33,883 nucleotides of DNA from an uncultured Clostridium sp. (GCA_934746785.1 CAKVFO010000014.1:1-33883); one strand, 5' to 3'; counted from the stretch's first letter, positions 1 through 9,080 are shown. A program made the numbers and translations. Notes: a model not told the origin generated them from the letters alone.

Positions 1-778
1 CTTCTCTTCCTGGTGCCTTAATATCTCTTGGGTTAGATGCTCCACAAGCTAATACTACTGCATCATATTCCTTTAAAATCTTTGCTGCCTTGTAGTTAGT
101 TCCTACATCAGCATTAGTTATGAAAGTAATTCCTTCTTCCTTCATAACATTAACTTTTCTATCAATAACATGCTTTTCAAGTTTCATGTTAGGAATACCA
201 TACATTAGTAATCCACCAATTCTATCACTTCTTTCAAAAACAGTTACTGAGTGTCCTCTTTTATTTAACTGATCTGCAGCAGCTAGTCCAGCAGGACCTG
301 AACCAACTACAGCTACAGTCTTTCCAGTTCTTACTTTAGGAGGCTGAGCCTTAGCTAAACCTTCTTCATAAGCACCTTCTATTATACTTCTTTCATTTTC
401 TTTTATTGAGATTGCATCACCGTTTAATCCGCATGTACATGCTATTTCGCAAGGTGCTGGACAAACTCTTGATGTAAATTCTGGGAAACTATTTGTCTTC
501 TTTAGACGATTATAAGCTTGTTCCCAGTTTCCTGTATATATTAAGTCATTCCACTCTGGTATTAAATTATGAAGTGGACATCCTGTTACCATTCCTTTTA
601 TTAGTATACCTGACTGACAGAAAGGCACACCACATTCCATACAACGAGCACCTTGAACTTGTTGTTTTTCCTTTGATAAGCTCTCATGGAATTCATTAAA
701 GTTTTTAATTCTATCTTTAGGTGCAGAGGCTATACTCTCTTCACGACTATATTCTAAAAAGCCTGTTGGTTTTCCCAT
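1..778 (-). CDS. gltD: Glutamate synthase small subunit, partial (C-terminus outside window)
   Basis: Beta subunit of NADPH-dependent glutamate synthase. It passes electrons from NADPH through FAD and Fe-S clusters to the large subunit. About 259 N-terminal residues are visible, beginning MGKPTGFLEYSREES. The N-terminal ferredoxin-like cysteine clusters are present (ARCMECGVPFCQSG, then GCPLHN, then VCPAPCEIACTCG). The FAD dinucleotide fold follows (VAVVGSGPAGLAAADQL), with GGLLMYGIPNMKL after it. The ATG at 778 is preceded by GGAG and lies 12 bp after the gltB stop, so gltB and gltD form one operon. The reading frame is still open at base 1; the missing part should hold the NADPH-binding domain. 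The identification is firm. Confidence 0.95.
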   Translation of the reverse strand, partial: MGKPTGFLEYSREESIASAPKDRIKNFNEFHESLSKEKQQVQGARCMECGVPFCQSGILIKGMVTGCPLHNLIPEWNDLIYTGNWEQAYNRLKKTNSFPEFTSRVCPAPCEIACTCGLNGDAISIKENERSIIEGAYEEGLAKAQPPKVRTGKTVAVVGSGPAGLAAADQLNKRGHSVTVFERSDRIGGLLMYGIPNMKLEKHVIDRKVNVMKEEGITFITNADVGTNYKAAKILKEYDAVVLACGASNPRDIKAPGRE

Positions 779-790
779 TTCCTAACACTC

Positions 791-3700
791 CTATCTTCTT
801 GTATTAGCATAGAAAGCTTCGATTTGAGCTTGTTCACTGCTAAGTCCTTTTTCTTCCATTGCCACAGTTGTTAAAAGCATCTTCTTATATTCATGAGGTA
901 TAACCTTCTTAAACTTAGGTAGGTATTCACCAAAGTTTTCTAAGATTAATTTACCCTTTGTTGAGTTAGTATTTTCAACGTACTCTTCTATTATTTCTTT
1001 AAGTTGTAATACATCATACTTAGAAGTAACAGATTCTGATGAAACAAGTTCCTTATTAAGTTTTGTATAAAGATTTCTATCTTCATCTAATACGTAAGCA
1101 ATACCTCCGCTCATACCTGCAGCAAAGTTTTTACCAGTCTTACCTAAGATAACAGCGCATCCACCAGTCATATATTCGCATCCATGTTCACCTACACCTT
1201 CAACTACTGCTGTAGCACCTGAGTTACGAACACAGAATCTTTCACCTGCAACACCATTTATGAATGCTTTACCACTTGTTGCACCATATAAAGCAACATT
1301 ACCAATTATGATATTTTCATCTTCTTTAAACTTAGCATTAACATTCTTAGGAGGGGTAACTACTATCTTACCACCTGATAGACCTTTTCCAAGGTAGTCA
1401 TTACTATCTCCTACAAGTCTTAATGTTAAACCATTAGGAATGAAAGCACCAAAGCTTTGTCCACCACTACCATTACACTTAACTGTAAACATATCTTCAG
1501 GTAAAGTGTTATAGTAACGTTTAGTTATTTCTGCACCAAATATTGTTCCAAGAGTTCTATCAATATTTGTTACATCAATTTCAATTTCTTTCTTTGTCTT
1601 AGTTTCAAGAGCTGTTTTAAATTTCTTTAATAGAACTTTTTCATCTATAGTCTTTTCTAATTCGAAATCATAAACATTCTTCTTGTTATAACATACTTTA
1701 TATTGTTTTCCTACGTAAGGATTGTTTAATATCTTATCTAAGCTTACCTTTTGAGCTTCTCCACATTCGATGTCATCTCTTTGTTTTAATAGGTCTGTTC
1801 TTCCTACTAATTCATCTACAGTCTTAACTCCAAGTTTCGCCATATATTCTCTTAATTCTTGTGCTATAAACTTCATGAAGTTAACAACATATTCTGGCTT
1901 ACCTTTAAATCTCTTTCTAAGTTCAGGGTTTTGAGTAGCAATACCAACTGGACATGTATCAAGGTTACATACTCTCATCATTACACATCCCATAGTTACA
2001 AGTGGTGCTGTAGCAAATCCAAATTCTTCTGCTCCAAGAAGTGCTGCAATTGCGACATCTCTACCACTCATAAGCTTACCGTCAGTTTCCATAATTACTT
2101 TTGATCTTAAATCATTCATAATTAATGTTTGATGAGTTTCAGCTACACCAAGTTCCCAAGGAAGTCCTGCATTGTAAATAGAACTTCTAGGCGCTGCACC
2201 TGTACCTCCATCATATCCTGATACTAATACAACTTGTGCTCCTGCTTTAGCAACACCAGCTGCTACTGTACCAACACCAGCTTCAGAAACAAGTTTTACA
2301 GAAATTCTTGCATCTTTATTAGCATTCTTACAATCGTAAATAAGCTGAGCTAAATCTTCAATTGAATAAATATCATGATGAGGTGGTGGTGATATTAATC
2401 CAACACCAGGAGTTGAATGTCTAGTTTTAGCAACCCATGGATAAACCTTCTTAGCTGGAAGATGTCCACCTTCACCTGGTTTAGCTCCCTGAGCCATCTT
2501 TATTTGAATTTCCTGTGCACTTACTAAGTATCTAGAAGTAACACCAAATCTACCTGATGCAACCTGTTTAATTGCAGAACATCTGTTAAGACCATCTGGT
2601 CCTACTGTTAATCTATCTAAATCTTCTCCACCTTCACCAGAGTTAGATTTACCTCCAATAGTATTCATGGCAATTGCTAAAGTTTCATGAGCTTCTTTTG
2701 ATATAGAACCATAACTCATAGCCCCTGTCTTAAATCTCTTAACTATTGAATCTACACTTTCAACTTCATCTATTGGAATTCCCTTTGCAGGATAATTAAA
2801 ATCTAATAATCCTCTTAAATTAATCTTATTTGTTTCCTCATCAATAAGTTTACTATATTCTTTAAATGTCTTATAATCTCCAGTTCTTGTTGCCATTTGT
2901 AAAAGATGAATAGTCTTTGGATTATATAAATGTTCTTCTTTTTCACTTCTTAATTTATGATTTCCAACACTGTCTAATGTTAAATCTACATTTAATTCAA
3001 GTGGATCAAATGCTTCTGAATGAAGTTCATCTATCTGCTTTTCAATATCCTTAATAGTAATACCTTCTATTCTTGATACTGTATTAGTAAAGTATTTATT
3101 TATTACTTCTGAACTTAATCCTATAGCTTCGAATATTTGTGATCCTTGATAACTTTGAATAGTTGATATACCCATCTTAGAAGCTATCTTTACAATACCA
3201 TCAAGTACAGCTTGATTATAATCATTAACTGCTGCATAGTAATCTTTATCTAACATATTGTTATCAATAAGTTCTTTTATACTATCTTGAGCCAAATATG
3301 GATTAATAGCACTTGCACCATATCCAAGTAATGTAGCAAAATGATGTACTTCTCTTGGTTCACCACTTTCAAGAATCATTGCAACAGAAGTTCTCTTCTT
3401 AGTTTTTACTAGATGCTGTTGAAGCGCTGATACAGCAAGTAGTGAAGGAATTGCAACGTGGTTTTCATCTACTCCTCTATCTGAAAGGATAAATATATTT
3501 GAACCATCTGCAAAAGCTCTATCAACTTCTAAGAATAATCTATCTATAGCTTTCTCTAAAGATGTATTTTTATAATATGTTATAGGAACTACCTTTACCT
3601 TAAATCCATCTCCATCCATACTCTTAATCTTAAGAAGGTCTGTACTTGTTAATATTGGATTATTAACCTTTAATACTCTACAGTTTTCTGCCTTTTCTTC

Positions 3701-5356
3701 AAGAATGTTTCCATCTTCTCCTATGTACACTGATGTTGAAGTTACTACTTCTTCACGTATAGCGTCTATAGGCGGATTAGTTACTTGTGCAAATAATTGC
3801 TTAAAATAATTAAATAATGGCTGATGATTATTTGATAAAACAGCAACTGGAGTATCTTTACCCATGGCAGCCATTGGTTCCTTACCAGTCTTAGCCATTG
3901 TTAATATAGAATTTTTCAAGTCCTCATATGTATATCCAAAAGCTTTTTGAAGTTTTGCTCTATCTTCCTTAGAATATTCTATAACTTTCTTATTAGGAAT
4001 CTTTAAATCCTTTAATCTAATTAAATTGTTATCAAGCCATTCACCATATGGTTGTCTATGTGCATAATATTCTTTTATTTCATCATCATCTATAAGTCTT
4101 CCTGCCTTAGTATCAACAAGAAGCATTTTTCCTGGTCTTAATCTATCTTTAACAACAACCTTAGCTGGATCTATATCTAATACACCAACTTCTGAAGAAA
4201 GTATTAAATAATCATCATCAGTTATATAGTATCTTGATGGTCTAAGTCCATTTCTATCAAGAACTGCTCCTACTAAATCACCATCACTAAATACTATTGA
4301 TGCAGGACCATCCCATGGTTCCATCATTGTTGAATAGTATTGATAAAAATCTTTCTTAGCTTGACTAATGTTACTGTTCTTGCTCCATGGTTCAGGAATA
4401 GTAATCATTACTGCAAGTGGTAATGGCATTCCACTCATTACTAAGAATTCTAAAGTATTATCAAGCATTGCAGAGTCTGAACCTTCTTGATTAACTACTG
4501 GAAGAATCTTGTACATTTCTTCTTTTAGATAATCTGATTCCATATTTTCTTCTCTTGCATGCATCTTATCAACATTACCACGAATGGTATTAATTTCCCC
4601 ATTATGAACTATAAATCTATTTGGATGTGACCTATTCCAGCTTGGATTTGTATTAGTACTAAAACGTGAGTGAACCATTGCTATTGCTGATTCATAATCT
4701 ACGTCTTGAAGATCTTTAAAGAATGATCTAAGCTGCCCAACTAAGAACATTCCTTTATAAACGATTGTACGACTAGATAAAGATACTACATAAGTATTAT
4801 CATTACTTTGTTCAAAAACTCTACGTGCAACATAAAGTCTTCTATCAAAGTCTAGCCCCTTATTTACATCCTTTGGTTTCTTAACAAAACCTTGTAGTAT
4901 ATAAGGCATACACTCAACAGCTTTATGACCTAAAACATCAGGTGCAGTTGGTACTTCTCTCCAACCCAAGAATTTTAGTCCCTCTTTTTCTACGATAATT
5001 TCAAACATTTTCTTTGCTTGATTTCTCTTTAATTCATCTTGTGGAAAAAAGAACATTCCTACGCCATATTCACCTTCTGCCCCAAGGTCTATATTTAAAT
5101 CTTTAACTGCTTTTGTAAAGAACTTATGAGATATTTGTAATAGCACACCAACACCATCACCTGTTTTTCCTTCAGCGTCTTTACCTGCTCTATGTTCTAA
5201 GTTTTCTACAATACTAAGAGCATTTACTACGGTTTTATGAGTTTTGATTCCTTTGATATTAACTATAGCCCCAATACCACAGTTATCGTGTTCAAATCTT
5301 GAATCGTATAAACCACAATTAGATTGTTTTGTTATAATATCATTTCTTTCTCTCAT
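791..5356 (-). CDS. gltB: Glutamate synthase large subunit
   Basis: Alpha subunit of glutamate synthase (GOGAT): it hydrolyses glutamine and channels ammonia to 2-oxoglutarate to give glutamate. Its 1521 residues match the family's full length. The N-terminal class II amidotransferase domain has the expected cysteine at Cys26 in HDNCGIGA, so a 25-residue propeptide is probably removed. The FMN-binding synthase domain holds GEGGEDLDR and GAKPGEGGHLPAKKV. The 3Fe-4S cysteines are in CVMMRVCNLDTCPVG (C-x5-C-x4-C). The C-terminal glycine-rich beta-helix (GXXG repeats such as GSGGQSFGAF and GGAYD-type turns) is intact. It is the first gene of the gltB-gltD operon. An 18-bp perfect palindrome lies about 55 bp upstream of the start. 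Confidence 0.97.
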   Translation of the reverse strand: MRERNDIITKQSNCGLYDSRFEHDNCGIGAIVNIKGIKTHKTVVNALSIVENLEHRAGKDAEGKTGDGVGVLLQISHKFFTKAVKDLNIDLGAEGEYGVGMFFFPQDELKRNQAKKMFEIIVEKEGLKFLGWREVPTAPDVLGHKAVECMPYILQGFVKKPKDVNKGLDFDRRLYVARRVFEQSNDNTYVVSLSSRTIVYKGMFLVGQLRSFFKDLQDVDYESAIAMVHSRFSTNTNPSWNRSHPNRFIVHNGEINTIRGNVDKMHAREENMESDYLKEEMYKILPVVNQEGSDSAMLDNTLEFLVMSGMPLPLAVMITIPEPWSKNSNISQAKKDFYQYYSTMMEPWDGPASIVFSDGDLVGAVLDRNGLRPSRYYITDDDYLILSSEVGVLDIDPAKVVVKDRLRPGKMLLVDTKAGRLIDDDEIKEYYAHRQPYGEWLDNNLIRLKDLKIPNKKVIEYSKEDRAKLQKAFGYTYEDLKNSILTMAKTGKEPMAAMGKDTPVAVLSNNHQPLFNYFKQLFAQVTNPPIDAIREEVVTSTSVYIGEDGNILEEKAENCRVLKVNNPILTSTDLLKIKSMDGDGFKVKVVPITYYKNTSLEKAIDRLFLEVDRAFADGSNIFILSDRGVDENHVAIPSLLAVSALQQHLVKTKKRTSVAMILESGEPREVHHFATLLGYGASAINPYLAQDSIKELIDNNMLDKDYYAAVNDYNQAVLDGIVKIASKMGISTIQSYQGSQIFEAIGLSSEVINKYFTNTVSRIEGITIKDIEKQIDELHSEAFDPLELNVDLTLDSVGNHKLRSEKEEHLYNPKTIHLLQMATRTGDYKTFKEYSKLIDEETNKINLRGLLDFNYPAKGIPIDEVESVDSIVKRFKTGAMSYGSISKEAHETLAIAMNTIGGKSNSGEGGEDLDRLTVGPDGLNRCSAIKQVASGRFGVTSRYLVSAQEIQIKMAQGAKPGEGGHLPAKKVYPWVAKTRHSTPGVGLISPPPHHDIYSIEDLAQLIYDCKNANKDARISVKLVSEAGVGTVAAGVAKAGAQVVLVSGYDGGTGAAPRSSIYNAGLPWELGVAETHQTLIMNDLRSKVIMETDGKLMSGRDVAIAALLGAEEFGFATAPLVTMGCVMMRVCNLDTCPVGIATQNPELRKRFKGKPEYVVNFMKFIAQELREYMAKLGVKTVDELVGRTDLLKQRDDIECGEAQKVSLDKILNNPYVGKQYKVCYNKKNVYDFELEKTIDEKVLLKKFKTALETKTKKEIEIDVTNIDRTLGTIFGAEITKRYYNTLPEDMFTVKCNGSGGQSFGAFIPNGLTLRLVGDSNDYLGKGLSGGKIVVTPPKNVNAKFKEDENIIIGNVALYGATSGKAFINGVAGERFCVRNSGATAVVEGVGEHGCEYMTGGCAVILGKTGKNFAAGMSGGIAYVLDEDRNLYTKLNKELVSSESVTSKYDVLQLKEIIEEYVENTNSTKGKLILENFGEYLPKFKKVIPHEYKKMLLTTVAMEEKGLSSEQAQIEAFYANTRR

Positions 5357-5409
5357 TATAACCCCTATCCTTTCTAGTCATCTTATTGATTCTATATTAC
5401 TCACTATTT

Positions 5410-5427
5410 AAATCTTTTAAAAGATTT
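5410..5427. promoter_or_regulatory. 18-bp perfect palindrome upstream of gltB, possible operator
   Basis: AAATCTTTTAAAAGATTT is a perfect inverted repeat between the gltB start and the end of the upstream NlpC gene's terminator. It is a candidate operator for a nitrogen regulator, but I do not recognise it as a known box. In such A+T-rich DNA it could be chance. Confidence 0.3.
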
Positions 5428-5512
5428 CTTAGATATTTGCTTATTTTTTTTAATAAGAGAGGGGCAAAACTTTAAATAATTAATCTTACACATAAAATAA
5501 TTAAGCAAAATA

Positions 5513-5525
5513 ACTTCCTATACGT
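5513..5525 (+). repeat. Vestigial right end of the 83-bp terminator-associated repeat
   Basis: ACTTCCTATACGTT matches the right terminal inverted repeat (TTTCCTATACGTT) of the 83-bp unit seen at 22467, 26422, 32838 and 33799. As in those copies, it directly abuts the T-tract of a minus-strand terminator. Only the end remains, so by itself the match is weak; the position makes it credible. Confidence 0.5.
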
Positions 5526-5557
5526 TAAAAAAAGACCGATTTTAAAAAAATCAGTCT
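5526..5557 (-). terminator. Intrinsic terminator of the NlpC/P60 gene
   Basis: On the minus strand a stem GACTGATTT/AAATCGGTC (one G-T wobble) is followed by seven T. It sits about 50 bp after the NlpC/P60 stop codon. Confidence 0.8.
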
Positions 5558-5609
5558 CTCTTTGTAAATTCTTCATTAATTATAATATTTTTAATTCTAT
5601 GTCTATTAA

Positions 5610-6602
5610 CTATTTTGCTACTCTTCCTTCAGCTATTCCATAAATAAGATAATGATTATAATATGCAGCATTATCTTCTCCATATGCATTTCTTAAATCT
5701 TCATATCTAGATTTATATACTTCAAGATTGAAGTTAGGGCTTGATGCTCGTCCTTCTTTCATTCCATAATCTAAAAAATGTGAAATTATTTGATAATAAT
5801 CATTTCCAAATACATTTTTTACATCTGGATTCTTTTCTATGTAATATCCCATGTTAAATATTGGTGATAAGTCTCTTCCTTCCTTATAACCATATTCTAA
5901 AAAGTGATTATACGCAGCAGTATAGTTTCCTTTTCCAAATGCATTTATTAAATCCCTGTTATTATTTAAATAATATGCAACATCAAAAGTTTGAGATGCC
6001 ATTCTGCCTTCACTTATACCATAATCAAGATAATGATTATAAAGACTTACTCCATCATTGCCAAAGGCTCTAGATAAATCACCATATTTCCATGCATAAA
6101 AACCAGTATTACATATTACTTTTACTTTTGGACTATTTAAATCTACAGATTGCTTTGATGAATTTAATATTCTTCTCGCCCTCCAAAAATTCCATATATT
6201 AGAAATCTTAACAACATCACCTGTTTGAGGTGAATGTATCATTTGATTATTTCCAACATAAATACCAACATGGTTAGAATGAGTAAATACTAAATCTCCT
6301 ACTTCTAATTCATTTCTTGAAACTTCTTTTCCTGCATTAATTTGATCATAAGTGGTTCTTCCTATGTTTATACCTGCAGCCTGATTATACACATAATATG
6401 TTAAACCTGAGCAATCAAAAGAATTAGGACCTGCTGCGCCATAAGAATATGGTCTTCCTAAAAATCTTTTAGCATAATCTACAACAGTTTGTCCACTTAC
6501 TGCAGCTTCAGTTTCTACAGCTCCTGTAAATGTGCATAGTGCAAAAATTAAAATAGCTGAAATTAATGAAAGAATTCTTTTGGGTTTATTATTCATTATC
6601 AC
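5610..6602 (-). CDS. Secreted NlpC/P60 peptidase with four C-terminal repeats
   Basis: Exported cell-wall hydrolase, probably cleaving peptide stem bonds in peptidoglycan. A signal peptide (positively charged KPKR, then a hydrophobic stretch, ending near VETEAA) is followed by an NlpC/P60 domain at about residues 35-150. The catalytic Cys is in FDCSGLTYYVY, and the two histidines are in HSNHVGIYVG and MIHSPQTGD. About 170 further residues form four imperfect repeats of roughly 40 residues, each with a pattern like YY...NPDV...FG...HFL.YG..EGR. Such repeats occur in other clostridial surface proteins and probably bind the wall or a partner; that role is inference. Start: AGGAG lies 7 bases before the second of two GTG codons; an ATG two codons further in is also possible. 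Confidence 0.85.
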   Translation of the reverse strand: MIMNNKPKRILSLISAILIFALCTFTGAVETEAAVSGQTVVDYAKRFLGRPYSYGAAGPNSFDCSGLTYYVYNQAAGINIGRTTYDQINAGKEVSRNELEVGDLVFTHSNHVGIYVGNNQMIHSPQTGDVVKISNIWNFWRARRILNSSKQSVDLNSPKVKVICNTGFYAWKYGDLSRAFGNDGVSLYNHYLDYGISEGRMASQTFDVAYYLNNNRDLINAFGKGNYTAAYNHFLEYGYKEGRDLSPIFNMGYYIEKNPDVKNVFGNDYYQIISHFLDYGMKEGRASSPNFNLEVYKSRYEDLRNAYGEDNAAYYNHYLIYGIAEGRVAK

Positions 6603-6750
6603 CACAAGTCTCCTTTCTTTCTTTTCATTATTATTCTATATAAAATTGCACAAAATGACAAAGGTAATAAATGCCTTGTATTTCGGGCAAAATAATAATT
6701 TAAATAAATATATTTTATAAAGTTTTTTTCTTTTCATTACACCTTTATGA

Positions 6751-6756
6751 TATAAT
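6751..6756 (+). promoter_or_regulatory. Probable -10 element (TATAAT) for bcp-yaaA
   Basis: A consensus TATAAT lies 30 bp before the bcp start codon. The region upstream is T rich and no clear -35 box can be picked. An ATATAAT/ATTATAT inverted repeat overlaps it but does not have PerR-box spacing. Confidence 0.4.
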
Positions 6757-6786
6757 AGTAAAAAATTATATATAGGAGTGATTTTA

Positions 6787-7251
6787 ATGTTACAAACTGG
6801 AATAAAAGCACCAGATTTCACTTTATTAAGCAAAGATGGTGAAGAAATAACTTTCAGCAATATAATGAACAAAAATGAAACTGTAATTTTATATTTTTAT
6901 CCAAAAGATTCTACAGCAGGATGCACTAAACAAGCCTGTGGATTTAGAGATAATTTTGAAGAATTTAAAAACTTAAATGCTGCTATTGTAGGTATAAGTA
7001 AGGACAGCGTAAAATCACATATGAATTTTGCTGCTAAACAAAACCTTCCTTTTATACTTTTATCTGACCCTGATTTAGAAGCTATAAAAGCTTATGATGT
7101 ATGGCATGAAAAAAAGATGTGTGGAAAAACTTATATGGGCGTTGTTCGTACTACTTATATAATAAAAAATGGAATTATAGATAAAGTTTATGACAAAGTT
7201 AAAGCTGCTAATAACCCTGTAGAAGTTTTAAATTACTTAAGAGAGAAATAA
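6787..7251 (+). CDS. bcp: Thioredoxin-dependent peroxiredoxin, BCP/PrxQ type
   Basis: Cytoplasmic thiol peroxidase that reduces hydrogen peroxide and organic hydroperoxides. The thioredoxin-like fold carries YFYPKDSTAGCTKQACGFRD, with the peroxidatic Cys46 and the resolving Cys51 five residues later, the arrangement typical of the atypical 2-Cys BCP group. Length (154 residues) is normal. The ATG at 6787 was chosen because AGGAG lies 8 bases before it; the in-frame GTG at 6778 overlaps that ribosome site. It is followed after 4 bp by yaaA, another peroxide-defence gene, which supports a shared stress operon. Confidence 0.93.
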   Translation: MLQTGIKAPDFTLLSKDGEEITFSNIMNKNETVILYFYPKDSTAGCTKQACGFRDNFEEFKNLNAAIVGISKDSVKSHMNFAAKQNLPFILLSDPDLEAIKAYDVWHEKKMCGKTYMGVVRTTYIIKNGIIDKVYDKVKAANNPVEVLNYLREK

Positions 7252-7255
7252 AACT

Positions 7256-7996
7256 ATGAAGATAATTATTTCACCTGCTAAAAAAATGAATATAGATAAC
7301 GATGATTTTATAAGTAGGGATTTGCCTGTATTTATGAATAAAACTGAAATGTTACATAAATCATTAAAATTATTATCTTATGATGAACTAAAAAAAGTTT
7401 TAGCTTGTAATGATGATATTACCAAATTAAATTATAATAGGTATAAAGATATGAACTTAGAGCATAATCTAACACCAGCACTTTTTTCATATGATGGTAT
7501 ACAATATAAATATATGTCGCCTAATTCTTTAACTTATGACGAACTTGAATATCTAGAAAATCACTTACGAATTTTATCTGGATTTTATGGAATTTTAAAA
7601 CCTTATAATGGTGTTGTTCCATATCGCATAGAAATGATGGCTAAATTTAAAACTGATTATTTTAAAAATCTTTATGACTTTTGGAAAGATGATTTATATA
7701 ACAACCTTACAAAAGATGATAAAATTATTTTAAACTTAGCCTCTAAAGAATATAGTAAATGTATCGAAAAGTATTTAAATGAAGATGATACATATATAAC
7801 TGTAATCTTTGGCACTCTTAAAGATAATAAAATAAAAGTGAAAGCTACAGAAGCCAAGATGGCTAGAGGTTTAATGGTTCGATATATGGCTCAAAATAAC
7901 ATTGAAAATATTGAGGATATAAAAAGCTTTTCAGATTTAGGATTTAAATTTTCTAAAGAGCATTCAAGTGAAAAGGAGCTTGTATTTCTAAAATAA
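7256..7996 (+). CDS. yaaA: YaaA/UPF0246 peroxide-stress protein
   Basis: Member of the YaaA (UPF0246/DUF328) family. The E. coli protein lowers free intracellular iron under hydrogen peroxide stress and has a DNA-binding fold. The family start MKIIISPAKKMN is clear, and the conserved FYGILKPYNGVVPYRIEM and SKEYSK segments are present. At 246 residues it is full length. It is co-directional with bcp and 4 bp behind it; its ribosome site (AAGAGAG) lies inside the end of bcp. The probable stop for transcription is the GTGGC/GCCAC hairpin with GCTTTTT at 8015. Confidence 0.92.
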   Translation: MKIIISPAKKMNIDNDDFISRDLPVFMNKTEMLHKSLKLLSYDELKKVLACNDDITKLNYNRYKDMNLEHNLTPALFSYDGIQYKYMSPNSLTYDELEYLENHLRILSGFYGILKPYNGVVPYRIEMMAKFKTDYFKNLYDFWKDDLYNNLTKDDKIILNLASKEYSKCIEKYLNEDDTYITVIFGTLKDNKIKVKATEAKMARGLMVRYMAQNNIENIEDIKSFSDLGFKFSKEHSSEKELVFLK

Positions 7997-8014
7997 TTTT
8001 CTATACAGTACAAA

Positions 8015-8099
8015 GTGGCTGACGCCACGCTTTTTAGCGCAGGAAGCCAGTTATAATCAGTGCTCGCTCTCAAAAAAAGTTTTTAATTTCCTATACGTT
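8015..8099 (+). repeat. Deletion derivative of the composite terminator-associated repeat
   Basis: The left end of the composite repeat (GTGGCTGACGCCAC hairpin, then GCTTTTTAGCGCAGGAAGCCA) is joined directly to the right half of the 83-bp unit (GTTATAATCAGTGCTCGCTC to TTTCCTATACGTT). In the complete copy at 22266 these parts flank the long hairpin, and both junction sites contain A(G)GAAGCCA / AGAAAGCCAG. An internal deletion between these short direct repeats explains the structure. The hairpin at 8015-8028 followed by GCTTTTT can also serve as the plus-strand terminator of yaaA. Confidence 0.8.
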
Positions 8100-8156
8100 A
8101 ATAAAAGCTATATCTGAAAATTTATAACTCCTTCAGATATAGCTTTCTTGATTTTT
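8100..8156. terminator. Bidirectional terminator between yaaA and the lipoprotein gene
   Basis: A 15-bp perfect stem (AAAGCTATATCTGAA / TTCAGATATAGCTTT) with a 13-base loop. It is followed by TTTCTTGATTTTT on the plus strand and by TTTTATTAACG on the minus strand. The left foot adjoins the repeat end at 8099. Confidence 0.8.
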
Positions 8157-8283
8157 GATAACATTTCTAACTTACCCACAAATTAAAATGTATCAATTAA
8201 AAGAACGATTGTAAAAACACAGTAATCTTACCAATGATTATGTTATAATAATACTATTTATTGTAATCGTTGTCAAGCATTTA

Positions 8284-8670
8284 TTATTCAACAAAAAAAT
8301 TATCTTTTTGTATAACTTCTTGAGAATTATTTCTTACTACTACTACTTCAATAGTTTTTTCTCCTTTAGATAACCTTCCAAAGTCTACATACTCATTAAG
8401 TCTATCCAAGTCAAATACATTTTCATGATTATTTAATGTTTTACTTATTTCATATCTATTAGTACTTATATCCTTTATTTTTATACCAGCACATTTAATG
8501 GTATCATTACATTCAATAGTACCTTCAATATTATAATCAGTATTTATCTTTATTTTTTCTGGTGCATTATATCCCTTTAAATTTATATATGGATTATGAA
8601 TTCTGCATCCAGTTAATAAAACTATTAACAATACTGCTACACAAACAAAAATTAATAATAACTTTTTCAT
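8284..8670 (-). CDS. Small lipoprotein, function unknown
   Basis: A 128-residue protein with a lipoprotein signal: KK, a hydrophobic segment of about 15 residues, and the lipobox LLTGC with Cys22. The mature part (about 106 residues) is predicted to be a small beta-rich outer-surface domain; it contains two Cys (ECNDTIKCAG) and ends with a hydrophilic VVVRNNSQEVIQKDN segment. I do not recognise the family. AGGGATG lies 4-5 bases before the ATG. It appears to be a single-gene unit ending in the terminator at 8100-8156. Confidence 0.75.
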   Translation of the reverse strand: MKKLLLIFVCVAVLLIVLLTGCRIHNPYINLKGYNAPEKIKINTDYNIEGTIECNDTIKCAGIKIKDISTNRYEISKTLNNHENVFDLDRLNEYVDFGRLSKGEKTIEVVVVRNNSQEVIQKDNFFVE

Positions 8671-8735
8671 ATTACATCCCTATTAATTGTTATTATATAT
8701 AATATGATTATTAATAGATTTTTGTCACTACTTTT

Positions 8736-8905
8736 TTACCTATGTTTTCTGCAAATAAGCACCAAAGAAATTACAACACCAATTAAAACTATAATTCCAT
8801 TAACTAAAGCCGGCCTCTGAAAATCCTATAGCTGCCGAAACCTGTTGTAGAGTATTAACTATAGCTACCCCCATAACAAAATCAGGATATTTTAAAGGAG
8901 ATTCA
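8736..8905 (-). pseudogene. C-terminal remnant of an MFS (DHA2-type) drug efflux transporter
   Basis: No intact ORF, but conceptual translation on the minus strand gives FVMGVAIVNTLQQVSAAIG, which matches the conserved segment ahead of the last helices of 14-helix drug exporters. After a frameshift it continues LVNGIIVLIGVVISLVLI and CRKHR, a last membrane helix with a basic tail and a stop at 8736-8738. Everything upstream of this is gone; the preceding 62-codon ORF overlaps its beginning in another frame. Assignment to DHA2 rests on the short conserved segment only. Confidence 0.6.
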
Positions 8906-9080
8906 TATCCTTAGTCTTTTTTTCATCATCTATGATTTCTGCTATTTCATTAATATTGGCTATGAGACCTTCTACTATATTATCATGAGTTGATAATACA
9001 TCTTTTAAATTGTTAATTATTTTTTCCCCTGCAAGCTCTATAGCTTCACATCCAAGCTGCTCTTTTTCATGTTTAGTCAA
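8892..9080 (-). CDS. Short ORF of unknown function, possibly a gene remnant
   Basis: 62 codons from a TTG start, charged and helical (KHEKEQLGCEAIELAG, later DDEKKTKDMNLL). There is no clear ribosome site upstream, and the frame stays open a further 9 codons without a start. It overlaps the MFS remnant. The helical, acidic character resembles the C-terminal part of a small regulator such as those often paired with efflux pumps, but I cannot identify it. It may be non-functional. Confidence 0.35.
   Translation of the reverse strand: MTKHEKEQLGCEAIELAGEKIINNLKDVLSTHDNIVEGLIANINEIAEIIDDEKKTKDMNLL

Noticed and set aside
6749..6773. PerR box before bcp
   Set aside because: The inverted repeat ATATAAT/ATTATAT has an 8-base spacer instead of one base.
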